Positions 1-9,117 are shown, counted from the stretch's first letter. The stretch: DNA of 64,000 bases from Diaminobutyricibacter sp049994905 (GCF_049994905.1 NZ_CP188258.1:2232001-2296000); one strand, 5' to 3'. Notes: a model not told the origin generated them from the sequence alone. Made by a program: numbers and translations.

Positions 1-67
1 CGCCGAGACTCATCGTCGGGTCGAAATTGATGGCGTCGAAGAACCTGGCGTCGTGCGGAACATCCAT
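1..67 (-). CDS. N-terminus of an unidentified protein, cut by window edge
   Basis: A reading frame opens with ATG at 67 on the minus strand and stays open to base 1, giving 22 residues that begin MDVPHDARFFDAINFDP. A good ribosome binding site (AAGGGAAG, five bases upstream) supports the start. The visible part is too short to assign a family. It is separated from the next minus-strand gene by about 70 bases. Confidence 0.45.
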   Translation of the reverse strand, partial: MDVPHDARFFDAINFDPTMSLG

Positions 68-137
68 GATGGCTTCCCTTGGTGGGCGCCACGTTGGCTC
101 CGTGTTCGCGACTCTATGCCCCGAACCTGTGGGCCTC

Positions 138-674
138 TCAGCTGAGCCGGTAGACGAGCCCGACGGCTCCGCCCTCGAACGGTGTCGTGCTGACGAGGGT
201 GAGCGGCGCAGACGCATGCGCGACCGGCAGCAGCGGCTTGCCCGATCCCACGATGATCGGCATGACCGTCACCCGGAGCTCGTCGAGCAGTCCCGCATCG
301 GCGAACTGCGCTGCAACGTCACCACCGCCGACGACCCAGACGTCGCGGTCGCCGGCTGCGTCACGTGCAACCCCATCGAGCTGCGCGATCTCGCCCGCCC
401 AGAACACGAGCTCAGCTCCCGCAATCGGCGGCAGCCGGCGGTGAGTGAGCACCCAGGTCGGGATACCCGGGTACGGCCACTCGAGATTCGGCTGCTTCAG
501 AAGGAACTCGTATGTCACCGCACCCATGACGATCGCGCCGATTCCCGCATAGAACGCCTTGTAGTCGTCTTCGAAGGCGGCGAAGCCGAATTGTTCGAGC
601 CATTCGATGTTGTCGTCGGCGTCGGCGATGAATCCGTCGATCGATGATGCGACGTAATACTGGGTGAGAGCCAT
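138..674 (-). CDS. Dihydrofolate reductase family protein (RibD C-terminal fold)
   Basis: A 178-residue soluble protein of the DHFR/RibD_C superfamily, which binds NADPH and reduces pterin-like or other small substrates. The family pattern is clear: an N-terminal strand (ALTQYYVASSIDGFIA), the GAIVMGAVTYEFLL segment, a glycine-rich nucleotide motif VWVVGGGDVAAQFADAGLLDEL, and IVGSGKPLLP near the end. I start it at the ATG at 674; an in-frame codon 36 bases further upstream would add a poor N-terminus. It is divergent from the MerR gene at 752. The physiological substrate is unknown; most family members are not true folate enzymes. A second member of the same superfamily lies at 18936. Confidence 0.8.
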   Translation of the reverse strand: MALTQYYVASSIDGFIADADDNIEWLEQFGFAAFEDDYKAFYAGIGAIVMGAVTYEFLLKQPNLEWPYPGIPTWVLTHRRLPPIAGAELVFWAGEIAQLDGVARDAAGDRDVWVVGGGDVAAQFADAGLLDELRVTVMPIIVGSGKPLLPVAHASAPLTLVSTTPFEGGAVGLVYRLS

Positions 675-714
675 GGCCCGCACGCTACCAGCGGCGGCCG
701 ACGTCGGCATCCGT

Positions 715-745
715 TTGACTTAGAGTGCACTCTAAGTTCTATCGT
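715..745 (+). promoter_or_regulatory. MerR-type promoter with perfect palindromic operator
   Basis: TTGACT at 715-720 can serve as -35 and TATCGT at 740-745 as -10, with a 19-base spacer, the over-long spacing typical of MerR-controlled promoters. Between and overlapping them lies a perfect 20-base palindrome, ACTTAGAGTGCACTCTAAGT (718-737). The ATG of the MerR gene is at 752, about where transcription should begin, so the message may be leaderless. The operator role is inferred from position and symmetry. Confidence 0.75.
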
Positions 746-751
746 GGCCAC

Positions 752-1132
752 ATGACCACAACACCGGCGTCGATGTCGATCTCCGATGTCGCCGAACTCA
801 CGGGCCTGTCGACACACACGCTGCGGTACTACGAGCGCGAGGGCCTGATGCTCGTCCCCATCGACCGATCGTCGGCTACGCACCGCCGCTACACCGATGC
901 CGACCTCAACTGGGTCGTCTTCCTGACGAAACTGAGGCTCACGGCGATGCCCATCGCCCGGATGCGCGAGTACGTCGACCTCGCGCGCCGCGGCGACGAC
1001 ACCACCGCCGAGCGCCTCGAACTGCTGCTCATCCACCGCATGAACGTGGTGAAACAGCTGGATGAGATGAAGCAGAGCCTGGCGGCCATCGATTACAAGA
1101 TCGCGCTCTACAAAGAAAAGGTGAATGTATGA
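752..1132 (+). CDS. MerR family transcriptional regulator
   Basis: A 126-residue one-component regulator. The N-terminal winged helix-turn-helix has the family signature SISDVAELTGLSTHTLRYYEREGL followed by the wing residues RRYTDADL, then a dimerisation helix (about residues 75-120). There is no C-terminal metal-binding cysteine cluster, so it belongs with the small-molecule or redox responsive MerR proteins. It overlaps the aldo/keto reductase by four bases (ATGA), so the two are almost certainly co-translated, and the promoter upstream carries a MerR-type palindrome, which implies autoregulation. I prefer the ATG at 752 over a GTG at 725, which lies inside the operator. Confidence 0.9.
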   Translation: MTTTPASMSISDVAELTGLSTHTLRYYEREGLMLVPIDRSSATHRRYTDADLNWVVFLTKLRLTAMPIARMREYVDLARRGDDTTAERLELLLIHRMNVVKQLDEMKQSLAAIDYKIALYKEKVNV

Positions 1133-2106
1133 AGAAGATCACACTCGGTACCGGCAAGCTCGAGGTGTCCCGCCTCGGGCTGGGCTGCATGGGCATGTCC
1201 GCGTTCTATACCGGCGCCGGCACGGACGAGGCCGGCTCGATCGCGACGATCCATCGCGCGATGGAACTCGGCGTCACGTTCTTCGACACGGCGGAGATCT
1301 ATGGCCCGTACGCGAACGAGGAGCTTCTCGCGAAAGCGTTCGCCGGCAAGCGCGAGCAGGTCGTGATCGCGACGAAGTTCGGCACCATCCTGCACCGCAC
1401 GACCAACGAACGCGGGCTCGACGGCAGCGCCGAGAACGTTCGACTTTCGGTTGAAGGTTCACTCAAACGGTTGAACACGGACTACATCGATCTCTACTAC
1501 CAGCACCGGATGGACCCCGGCACCCCGATCGAAGAGACCGTCGGCGCACTCAGCGAACTGATCAGCGAAGGCAAGATCAGACACTACGGCCTGTCCGAGG
1601 CGGGACCAGAGACCATTCGGCGTGCGAACGCGGTTCACCCGGTGACGGCACTCCAGACCGAATACTCGCTGTGGTCGCGCGATGTCGAGAAGGACATCCT
1701 GCCGACGGTGCGCGAGCTCGGGATCGGATTCGTTCCCTATTCGCCGCTTGGCCGCGGATTCCTGACCGGAACCATCCGCTCGCTCGACCAGCTCGACGAG
1801 AGCGATTTCCGTCGGTTCAATCCGCGCTTCGAGGGGGACAACCTGGAGGCGAACATCCGCATCGTCGAGCAGGTGGACGCCGTCGCGAGTGAGATCGGCG
1901 CGACGCCGGGCCAGGTGGCCCTCGCCTGGCTGCTCGCACAGGGTGACGACATCGCGCCCATCCCGGGGACGCGGCGCGTCGCGAACCTGGAGCAGAACGT
2001 GGCGGCGGATGCGGTCGTGCTGTCGGATGCGCAGCTCGCTGCCCTCGACGACGTGGCCGTTCCCGTCGGCGACCGCTACGCCGACATGACGCCGCTCAGC
2101 CTGTAA
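1129..2106 (+). CDS. Aldo/keto reductase
   Basis: A 325-residue NADPH-dependent oxidoreductase with a TIM barrel, likely cytoplasmic. The catalytic tetrad is visible: Asp53 (FFDTAE), Tyr58 (EIYGPY), Lys83 (ATKFG) and His126 (YYQHRMD). The C-terminal cofactor region includes PIPGTRRVANLEQN. The sequence resembles the AKR11/AKR13 groups, which reduce aldehydes and ketones. It forms a two-gene operon with the MerR regulator, so the inducer sensed by that regulator is probably a substrate or a related toxic carbonyl compound; this is inference. A strong terminator follows directly. Confidence 0.9.
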   Translation: MKKITLGTGKLEVSRLGLGCMGMSAFYTGAGTDEAGSIATIHRAMELGVTFFDTAEIYGPYANEELLAKAFAGKREQVVIATKFGTILHRTTNERGLDGSAENVRLSVEGSLKRLNTDYIDLYYQHRMDPGTPIEETVGALSELISEGKIRHYGLSEAGPETIRRANAVHPVTALQTEYSLWSRDVEKDILPTVRELGIGFVPYSPLGRGFLTGTIRSLDQLDESDFRRFNPRFEGDNLEANIRIVEQVDAVASEIGATPGQVALAWLLAQGDDIAPIPGTRRVANLEQNVAADAVVLSDAQLAALDDVAVPVGDRYADMTPLSL

Positions 2107-2114
2107 CAGAACGC

Positions 2115-2150
2115 GAAAGGGCGGACCCTCGGGTGAGGGTCCGCCCTTTT
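2115..2150. terminator. Bidirectional intrinsic terminator
   Basis: A long GC-rich hairpin (arms GGGCGGACCCTC and GAGGGTCCGCCC, four-base loop) with AAAG before and TTTT after it. It sits between the convergent aldo/keto reductase and fadB-like genes and can serve both strands. Confidence 0.85.
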
Positions 2151-2166
2151 CCCACATTCGCCGTGG

Positions 2167-4302
2167 TCAGGCGACGCCCGTGATCGGCGGGTGGTGGAAA
2201 GTGTCGCCGATCACACGCTCGCTCGCACCGACCCGATCGAGGTATGGCGTGATCCCGCCCATCTGGAAGGGGAAGCCGGCGCCCAGGATCATGCACAGGT
2301 CGATGTCTTCCGCCGCGTGGACGACGTCGTCTTCGAGCATCCGGTGGATCTCGTCGGCGAGCCCGTCTTCGAGGCGCGACAGGATCTGTTCCTTCGTCCA
2401 CGGCGAGGTGCCGCCCGCGATGATCTTCGCCGCGCCCTTGTCGACGCCCTTGATCTTGCCTTTGGAGTCCTTTTCGAGAAGCGTGCCGTAGTCGGCCAGC
2501 TTGTGCAGGTTCTCGCTGCGGTAGAAGCGGTCGGGGAATGCGGCATGGTGCGTGTCGAGAACGTGGGCGCCCACCTTCAGCCCGACCAGGTCGAGCAGGG
2601 CGGACGGGGCCATCGGAAGGCCGAGGGGAGCGAACCCTTCGTCGACGACATCGAACGACGTTCCGTCGTCGACGGCGTGCATCGCCTCGCCGAGAACCTT
2701 CGCGAGCACGCGGTTCACGACGAATCCGGGCGTGTCGGCGGTGATCACCGCGTTCTTGCGCAGCTTCGCTGCCGTCACCATGGCGGTCGACAGCGTCGCT
2801 TCGTCGGTGTTCGGTGTCTTGACGACCTCGATGAGCGGCATGACCGCGACCGGCGTGAAGAAGTGGAACCCGACGAGCCGTTTCGGGTGCTTCAGCTTCG
2901 CACCGATCTGCTCGACCGACAGCGACGAGGTGTTCGTCGCGAGCACGGCTTCAGGTGACAGATACTCCTCGAACTCGGCGAAGACATCCTGCTTCACCGA
3001 GAGCTCCTCGAATACGGCCTCGATCACCCAGTCGGCGTCGGCGAAGAGCGTCCGGTCGGTGGTGCCGGTGACGAGCGCGCGCAGGCGGTTCGCCTCGTCG
3101 GGCGAGATGCGATCCTTCTCGAGCAGTTTCGCGATCTCGTCATGGATATAGGCGACACCCTTGTCGACGCGTGCCTGGTCGAGGTCGGTGATGACCACCG
3201 GCACCCGCAGGCGACGCACGAACAGCAGTGCGAACTGGCTGGCCATGTAGCCGGCGCCGATCACGCCGACCTTTGTGACGGGCCTGGCCAGCGCCTTGTC
3301 GGGCGCCCCGGCGGGACGCTTGGCACGCTTCTGCACCAGGTTGAACGCATAGATGCTGGCCTGGAACTGGTCGCCCGAGATGAGCTCGGCGAGGGCGGCG
3401 TCTTCGCGTTCGAAGCCTTCCTCCTTGGTTCCGCTCTTCGCCGCCTTCAGCAGGTCGAGGGCGAGATACGGGGATTTCGGGATGCTGCCGATGCGGCTTT
3501 CGAGCATCTTGCGTGCGATGCCGACCGCCGCATCCCATTTCACCAGGCGCTCCACCTTGCCGGGCACGTTCGGGCGCTTCACCGTGATCTCGCCGGCGAT
3601 GACACCGTCGGCCCAGCGGATGGAGTCTTCGAGGAAGTTCGCCGAGTCGAAGATCGCGTCGGCGATGCCGAGTTCGAAGACCTCGTCGGCCTTGAGCACG
3701 CGGTTCTGCTTGAGCGGGTTCTCGATGATGACCTTGAGCGCGTTCTCGATGCCGATCAGGTTGGGCAGGATGTACGCCCCGCCCCAGCCGGGGATGAGGC
3801 CGAGGAAGACCTCGGGCAGCGCGAACGCAGCCGTCGACCGGTCGATGGTGCGGTAGTCGGCGTTGAGGCCGATCTCGACACCGCCGCCGAGCGCGAGCCC
3901 GTTCGTGAAGACGAACGAGGGTACGCCGAACTCCGCCTGCTTGCCGAGCACGTAGTGGCCGAGCCGGGGGAGCAGCTTCGCGACCTCTTTGCTTGGCAGG
4001 TCGCCGACCTTGCTCAGGTCGGCGCCTGCCGCGAGGATGAACGGCTTGCCCGTGACCGCGACACCGTGGATCTCGCCGCGCGCGGCGCGCTCGGTGAGTG
4101 CGTCGAACGTTCTGCCGAGCTCGAGGAGGGTCGCGGGCCCGAGCGTGTTCGGGCGTGTGTGGTCGCGGCCGTTGTCGAGTGTGACGAGGGCGAGGGTCCT
4201 GCCGCCGCGGAGGGGCACGTCGCGCACGAACGAGTGCGTCACGACCTCGTCGGGGTCGATGCCGAGCAGCGGGGTGAAGTCGATGTTCGAGTAGTCGGTC
4301 AT
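2167..4302 (-). CDS. fadB: Fatty-acid oxidation multifunctional protein (enoyl-CoA hydratase / 3-hydroxyacyl-CoA dehydrogenase)
   Basis: A 711-residue fusion that carries out the hydration and NAD-dependent dehydrogenation steps of beta-oxidation. The crotonase half (about residues 35-240) shows the oxyanion segment FILAAGADLSKVG, the GLALGGGVEIGL turn and Glu164 (LPEVFLGLIPGWGG). The dehydrogenase half starts with a Rossmann motif KVGVIGAGYM (about 344-353) and contains GFHFFTPVAVMPLIEVV and TPGFVVNR. It lies six bases downstream of the thiolase gene, so the pair makes a complete beta-oxidation spiral module, presumably as a complex. The symbol is used by role; the protein could equally be called FadJ-like. 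Confidence 0.92.
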   Translation of the reverse strand: MTDYSNIDFTPLLGIDPDEVVTHSFVRDVPLRGGRTLALVTLDNGRDHTRPNTLGPATLLELGRTFDALTERAARGEIHGVAVTGKPFILAAGADLSKVGDLPSKEVAKLLPRLGHYVLGKQAEFGVPSFVFTNGLALGGGVEIGLNADYRTIDRSTAAFALPEVFLGLIPGWGGAYILPNLIGIENALKVIIENPLKQNRVLKADEVFELGIADAIFDSANFLEDSIRWADGVIAGEITVKRPNVPGKVERLVKWDAAVGIARKMLESRIGSIPKSPYLALDLLKAAKSGTKEEGFEREDAALAELISGDQFQASIYAFNLVQKRAKRPAGAPDKALARPVTKVGVIGAGYMASQFALLFVRRLRVPVVITDLDQARVDKGVAYIHDEIAKLLEKDRISPDEANRLRALVTGTTDRTLFADADWVIEAVFEELSVKQDVFAEFEEYLSPEAVLATNTSSLSVEQIGAKLKHPKRLVGFHFFTPVAVMPLIEVVKTPNTDEATLSTAMVTAAKLRKNAVITADTPGFVVNRVLAKVLGEAMHAVDDGTSFDVVDEGFAPLGLPMAPSALLDLVGLKVGAHVLDTHHAAFPDRFYRSENLHKLADYGTLLEKDSKGKIKGVDKGAAKIIAGGTSPWTKEQILSRLEDGLADEIHRMLEDDVVHAAEDIDLCMILGAGFPFQMGGITPYLDRVGASERVIGDTFHHPPITGVA

Positions 4303-4308
4303 TGACGC

Positions 4309-5505
4309 CTAAGCCTTTCCGTTCCAGTTCGGGTTTTCCCAGATGACAGAGCCGCCCTGGCCGAGTCCGATACACATCGCCGTCAGGCCGTAACGCACCT
4401 CGGGGTGCTCGGCGAACTGCGCTGCGAGCTGGATCATGAGGCGGACACCGGATGCGGCGAGCGGGTGCCCGATCGCGATCGCGCCACCCCACTTGTTGAC
4501 GCGGGGATCCTCGTCGTCGATTCCGAAGTGGTCGAGAAGGGACAGCACCTGGATCGCAAATGCCTCGTTGAGCTCGAAGAGTCCGATGTCGTCGATGGTG
4601 AGTCCGGCCTTGCGCAGGGCCTTCTCGGTCGACGGAACCGGGCCGATGCCCATGATCTCGGGCTCGACGCCGGCGAAGGCGAAGCTCACCATCCGCATCT
4701 TGGGGGTGAGCCCGAGCTCCCTGACCGCGTCTCCGGACGCCAGCAGGCTGGCGGTCGCGCCGTCGGTGAGCGGCGACGCGTTGCCCGCAGTCACCCGGCC
4801 GTGCGCGCGGAAGGGGGTCTTCAGGGCGGCAAGGCCGTCCATCGTGGTCTGGGGACGCATCCCCTCGTCTTCCGTCGCGAGACCCCAGCCTGCTTCGCTG
4901 CGGATGGCGACGGGAACCAGGTCGGGCTGGATCTTGCCCGCCGTGTAGGCCGCGGCGACCTTCTGCTGGCTGTGCATGGCGAACCGGTCGGCCCGTTCCT
5001 TGGTCAGCTCCGGGAAGCGGTCGTGGATGCGCTCAGCGGTCATCCCCATGTTGAGTGCGTCTTCGCTCACGAGCCGCTCCGCGAGGAAGCGCGGGTTCGG
5101 GTCTGCGCCGAACCCCATCGGGTGGCGGCCCATGTGCTCGACGCCGCCGGCGATCGCCAGGTCGTACTGGCCGAACCCGATTCCGGCACCCAGCGTGGTC
5201 ACACTGGTCATCGCGCCGGCGCACATGCGGTCGATCGCGAAGCCGGGAACGGATTTCGGCAGGCCGGCGAGAAGCGCAGCCGTGCGCCCGAGGGTGAGGC
5301 CCTGGTCGCCCTGCTGGGTCGTCGCCGCGATGGCCACGTCGTCGATCCGATCCTTCGGAACATTCGGGTTGCGCTCCATCAGGCCGATGATGGCCTTGAC
5401 CACCAGATCGTCCGCCCGGGTGTTCCAGTACTGCCCTTTTTCGCCGGCTCGCCCGAACGGAGTACGGACTCCGTCGACGAAGACGACATCAGCTCTTTCG
5501 GCCAC
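4309..5505 (-). CDS. fadA: Acetyl-CoA C-acyltransferase (thiolase)
   Basis: A 398-residue thiolase that cleaves 3-ketoacyl-CoA with CoA. The nucleophilic cysteine sits in AIDRMCAGAMTSV (about residue 95), the NEAFAIQ and GGAIAIGHPLAASG motifs supply the catalytic histidine, and the second cysteine is in LTAMCIGLGQGG. I choose the GTG at 5505 because GGGAGG lies four bases before it; a GTG at 5517 would be overlapped by that same ribosome binding site. First gene of the fadA-fadB operon. Confidence 0.92.
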   Translation of the reverse strand: MAERADVVFVDGVRTPFGRAGEKGQYWNTRADDLVVKAIIGLMERNPNVPKDRIDDVAIAATTQQGDQGLTLGRTAALLAGLPKSVPGFAIDRMCAGAMTSVTTLGAGIGFGQYDLAIAGGVEHMGRHPMGFGADPNPRFLAERLVSEDALNMGMTAERIHDRFPELTKERADRFAMHSQQKVAAAYTAGKIQPDLVPVAIRSEAGWGLATEDEGMRPQTTMDGLAALKTPFRAHGRVTAGNASPLTDGATASLLASGDAVRELGLTPKMRMVSFAFAGVEPEIMGIGPVPSTEKALRKAGLTIDDIGLFELNEAFAIQVLSLLDHFGIDDEDPRVNKWGGAIAIGHPLAASGVRLMIQLAAQFAEHPEVRYGLTAMCIGLGQGGSVIWENPNWNGKA

Positions 5506-5579
5506 AATGCCTCCCACTTGTCACAGTCGGCTTCGATCATAAGGTCGGCCATGCAGGGGGAAGAATCGTTTGCCTGAAC

Positions 5580-6776
5580 CTACGAATCGGCTTCGGCGGC
5601 GTCGGCAGCGTTTTGGCGGGCATCTACAAACGACTGCGCGATCACCTGTGAGGTCGCCTCAATTTGCCAGGGTCTGGCGCCCAATCCGGCCAGTGCCGAT
5701 CCGATCGCAGCCGCCGTCGGATCGGCCGGGGGAGCCCACGCGACGCGGCGCAGCGTCTCGGGAGTGAGCAGGTTCTCGATCGGGATGGCGACCCGTTCCG
5801 ACAGTTCGGCGATCGCCGCCCTGGCGGCCTTGAGCCGGGCATCCGCTTCGGGGTTGCGGTCCGCCCAGGCGCGGGGCGGCGGAAGGCTGTCGCCGTTGCC
5901 ACGCATCACCGGAAGGTCGTTCGTCGTGCGTCCGGCCTCGATGGCCGCCCACCATCGGTCGAGCTCGGTGCGGCTCGCGCGGCCGTTGAACTCCCGGAGA
6001 GACGCGAGAGCGCGCTTGCTTTCGGGCATCGCGCGCGCCGCGGCGGTGAGCGAAGCATCCGGAACCAGCCTGCCGGGGGCGACATCGGTCTCGCGTGCCA
6101 GCTCATCCCGGGCGAGCCACAGCTCACGCGCGACGGCCAGGTTGCGGATGCCGCGGATGGAGTGCACGCCGGAGAGCCGACGCCAGGGTTCTGCACGCAC
6201 GGGCTTCAGGTCGCGGCTCAGTTCGTCGCCGAACTCCTGGGCTGCGATCTCTGTCTTACCCGCTTCAGCCAGCAGCGCGGCCATCGCGTCGCGGAGATCG
6301 GGGAGCAGCTCCACATCGAGGGCGGCATAGTTCAACCACGGCTCCGGCAGGGGGCGGGTCGACCAGTCGGCTGCGGAATGCTCCTTCGCCAGGTGCACGC
6401 CGAGCAGCTCCTCGACCACGGTGCCGAGCCCCACCCGGGGCATCCCGATGAGACGCGCCGCGAGCTCGGTGTCGAAGATGTGCACCGGATCGAGCCCGAC
6501 CTCCCGGAGGCATGCGAGATCCTGCGTCGCCGCGTGGAGCACCCACTCGTCGTCGATGATCGCCGCATTCAATTCGTCGAATCGGCCGACGGCCGGCGGG
6601 TCGAACAGGAACGTGCCTGAACCGCGCCGGAAGACCTGGATGAGATAGGCGCGCTGCGAGTAACGGAAACCGGATGCGCGCTCCGCGTCGACCGCGATCG
6701 GGCCGTTTCCGCCGGCGATCGCCTCGGTCGCCTTGAGGTAGGACTCGCGGGTGGAGATGACAGTATGGTCAGCCAC
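5580..6776 (-). CDS. rnd: Ribonuclease D family 3'-5' exonuclease with HRDC domain
   Basis: A 398-residue DEDD-type exoribonuclease. Metal-binding residues are seen as Asp30 and Glu32 (VDAERASGF), Asp86 (HAATQDLACL) and the YxxxD pair at about 150-154 (NYAALDVELL). An HRDC-type helical domain follows (about 195-270, beginning GVHSIRGIRNLAVARELW). In Actinobacteria this gene is regularly found next to DUF3000, as here, where the two genes overlap by eight bases and are probably translated together. Expected role is 3' maturation or decay of structured RNAs; the substrate is not established here. Confidence 0.88.
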   Translation of the reverse strand: MADHTVISTRESYLKATEAIAGGNGPIAVDAERASGFRYSQRAYLIQVFRRGSGTFLFDPPAVGRFDELNAAIIDDEWVLHAATQDLACLREVGLDPVHIFDTELAARLIGMPRVGLGTVVEELLGVHLAKEHSAADWSTRPLPEPWLNYAALDVELLPDLRDAMAALLAEAGKTEIAAQEFGDELSRDLKPVRAEPWRRLSGVHSIRGIRNLAVARELWLARDELARETDVAPGRLVPDASLTAAARAMPESKRALASLREFNGRASRTELDRWWAAIEAGRTTNDLPVMRGNGDSLPPPRAWADRNPEADARLKAARAAIAELSERVAIPIENLLTPETLRRVAWAPPADPTAAAIGSALAGLGARPWQIEATSQVIAQSFVDARQNAADAAEADS

Positions 6777-7365
6777 GATTCGCCCGTCGCGGGGAGAGGA
6801 GGCTCACGCCCTCTCCCGTCGGAGGGAGCCCGGCCAGCATGCAGAGCAGTTCGCCCCAGCCTTCGACGTGGGCAGCCACGTCATGTTCGAGGGGGGTCCA
6901 GGATGCGCGCAACTCGATCTGCGAGCCGTCGCCCTGCTTCGCCAGTTCGCCGAAACCTGTCGAAATGATCTTGGTGGCTGTACCCGACGCGGCGGTGTAT
7001 TTCGCTCCGCGGGCGTCGAGTGCGTCGACGAGCCACGACCACGCGACATCGGCGAGGAACGGGTCGAGGCCGATCTCCGTCTCCAGCGGAGCCTGCGCGA
7101 AGCAGACGACGCGGAACCGACCACCCCACGCCTCCGGCTCGTCAGGGTCGTAGAGAAGGATGAAGCGCCCTGTACCGAGATCGGAGTCGCTCCCGTGGCG
7201 CGCTGGCCGCACATCGGCAGCCAGGGCGACCGCGTGCGGTGCAAGCTGCCCGGGGGCCGGGATCTCGGTGATGACGAGCTCAGGCCGCGCCTTGGCCCTG
7301 CGAATCGCCTCCAACGCCGCAGTGAACTCCGCTGGAATGCCCGGCGTTGAGGGTGAAGTCGACAC
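6769..7365 (-). CDS. DUF3000 domain protein
   Basis: A 198-residue protein matching the actinobacterial DUF3000 family by overall sequence: the STPGIPAEFTAALEAIRRA start, GRFILLYDPDEPEAWGGRFR and WSWLVDAL segments. No catalytic motif, signal peptide or membrane segment is visible. Its stable pairing with RNase D suggests a function in RNA metabolism, but this is association only. It is the first gene of the pair and lies divergent from the hydrolase at 7434, leaving only 68 bases for both promoters. Confidence 0.85.
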   Translation of the reverse strand: MSTSPSTPGIPAEFTAALEAIRRAKARPELVITEIPAPGQLAPHAVALAADVRPARHGSDSDLGTGRFILLYDPDEPEAWGGRFRVVCFAQAPLETEIGLDPFLADVAWSWLVDALDARGAKYTAASGTATKIISTGFGELAKQGDGSQIELRASWTPLEHDVAAHVEGWGELLCMLAGLPPTGEGVSLLSPRRANRG

Positions 7366-7433
7366 GTACGAAGACTAGAGTTCGTAAGCGTTGCGCGAGC
7401 GAAGGCACGCCGCTGCAACAGAGGGAGGCAGAC

Positions 7434-8645
7434 GTGGCCGACAGGAACGGGCAGGCGAAGATCCTCTGGACGGCGGCGGGTGGTGCTGCCGTCATCGGCC
7501 TGGCAGGCATTGCGTTCGCCGGGTACGCGATGGCGCGTGTGGCACGGGCTGTCGTGGTCCCTGTGCGGAAGCGGCCGCAGAACCAGCGCATCCTCGCGAT
7601 CGACCCCGGCGCGAATACGGTCACCCTCGCGGACACTCCGGATGCCTCGGTCGCCGGGCGATACGGCCTCTGGTTCGACGATGACAGCGGCTACGCCCGG
7701 ATCGGCGGGGTCGTCCAGCGCGGGAACGGAACCGTGACGCGCACCTTGTCGGAGGTGGTCTTCGGGGAGCTCCATCCCACGAGCCGCGCGCGGCTCAGCG
7801 GCTGGTACTACCTCTCTCCTGATGAACTCGGGTTCGACGTCGAGAGTGTGGAGATCGAGACGTCGCTCGGCCAGGCGCCGGCGTGGCATTTCCCGGCGGG
7901 GGAGCGGAATGCCGACCAGGAACGTTGGGTGATCCAAGTGCACGGCTGGGGGGCTGCGCGGCAGGAAGGCCTGCGGGCGGTACCGGTGTTCCACGCATCC
8001 GGGTACTCGTCGCTGCTGATCTCGTATCGCAACGACAACGACGCGCCTCCGAGCGAGGACAAACGCTACGGCCTGGGTGGAACCGAATGGCTCGACGTCG
8101 AGGCGGCGATCCGTTTCGCCAAAGACCGCGGGGCGAAGTCGATCGTTCTCATGGGCTGGTCGATGGGAGGCGCGGTGGTGCTGCAGACCGTCACGCGCTC
8201 GCCATCCGTCGACCTGATCAGCGGACTGGTTCTCGAATCGCCGGTCATCGACTGGATCGACACCCTCGAGTACCAGGCGAGGCTGCTGAAGCTTCCGCCT
8301 GTCATCACCCTCGGTGCCCTCCGCATCATCGGGTCGGAGTGGGGCTCACCCATCACCGGCCAGGGCGCAGCGATCGACTTCGCCAGCATGGACTTCGTCG
8401 CACGTGCAGCCGAGCTGAGCCTGCCGATGCTCGTGCTGCACAGCGACGACGACGGCTGGGTACCGTCGACGAGTTCGCGTGCCCTCGCGATCGCGCGCCC
8501 CGACATCGTCACGTTCGTGCCCTTTGCCGGCGCACTGCACACGAAGCTCTGGAACTACGACGAAGAGCGCTGGCGCCGGTCCATCGCTGAGTGGCTCACT
8601 GCACACGCCAACGACACGAGCCGCGCGCGGGAGCGATCGGCCTAA
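7434..8645 (+). CDS. Membrane-anchored alpha/beta hydrolase
   Basis: A 403-residue protein with an N-terminal hydrophobic segment (about residues 12-36) followed by a beta-rich region and an alpha/beta hydrolase domain. The oxyanion region is VIQVHGWGAARQEG and the nucleophile elbow is MGWSMGG with Ser243. Asp is probable in LHSDDDGWVPSTSS and the catalytic His in GALHTKLW. Substrate unknown. The GTG at 7434 is chosen because GGGAGG is placed correctly before it; an earlier in-frame start at 7347 would overlap the divergent DUF3000 gene. Its 3' end overlaps the convergent sufE-like gene by four bases. Confidence 0.87.
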   Translation: MADRNGQAKILWTAAGGAAVIGLAGIAFAGYAMARVARAVVVPVRKRPQNQRILAIDPGANTVTLADTPDASVAGRYGLWFDDDSGYARIGGVVQRGNGTVTRTLSEVVFGELHPTSRARLSGWYYLSPDELGFDVESVEIETSLGQAPAWHFPAGERNADQERWVIQVHGWGAARQEGLRAVPVFHASGYSSLLISYRNDNDAPPSEDKRYGLGGTEWLDVEAAIRFAKDRGAKSIVLMGWSMGGAVVLQTVTRSPSVDLISGLVLESPVIDWIDTLEYQARLLKLPPVITLGALRIIGSEWGSPITGQGAAIDFASMDFVARAAELSLPMLVLHSDDDGWVPSTSSRALAIARPDIVTFVPFAGALHTKLWNYDEERWRRSIAEWLTAHANDTSRARERSA

Positions 8646-9085
8646 GCCGCCGCGATCTTCTCGCGCACCTGCCGTTTGGTTCGGCCGAGGAGCGCCGACA
8701 TGCCGCGGATGCGCAGGGGAGAGACCGCCTGCGTCAGCCCGAGCATCTGGGGGTAGTCGTCGGGCACGGCGAGAACCTCGGCGGCGGTGAGCCCGGCGAG
8801 TCCCTGCGCGAGGATCGAAGCGAAGCCACGCGTGGTGGGGGATTCGCGTGGCGCGGTCGCGAACAGGTGCACGACGTCGTGCTCATCGACCTCGACGAAG
8901 ATGAACACCGGCGACTGGCATTCCACGACCCGCTCGAAGAGGTCGGGGTGGTCGCGGTAACGCTCGGGCAGCTCCGGGAGCTCGTTCGAGAACTCGAGCA
9001 GCAGCTGGAGGCGGTCGGGCTGCTCGAGGCCCAGGAAGTCATCCCGGATCTCGGCAAGTGCGGGTGCGAGGGTCACGTCGGTCAT
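8642..9085 (-). CDS. SufE-like sulfur acceptor protein
   Basis: A 147-residue SufE-fold protein. SufE accepts persulfide sulfur from a cysteine desulfurase; the acceptor cysteine is present as Cys56 in RVVECQSPVFIFVEV, and the LLLEFSNELPELPERY helix matches the family. It lies downstream of the sulfurtransferase on the same strand, an arrangement common in Actinobacteria, which argues for joint work in sulfur relay rather than in the classical Suf operon. I start at ATG 9085; an in-frame ATG nine bases earlier is possible. Confidence 0.88.
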   Translation of the reverse strand: MTDVTLAPALAEIRDDFLGLEQPDRLQLLLEFSNELPELPERYRDHPDLFERVVECQSPVFIFVEVDEHDVVHLFATAPRESPTTRGFASILAQGLAGLTAAEVLAVPDDYPQMLGLTQAVSPLRIRGMSALLGRTKRQVREKIAAA

Positions 9086-9117
9086 CGGTTCCATCTTCTC
9101 TCAGCATCCACAACACA

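Noticed and set aside
2191..4305. Long plus-strand frames opposite fadB
   Set aside because: They mirror the codon pattern of the real gene in a high-GC genome and contain no recognisable domain.
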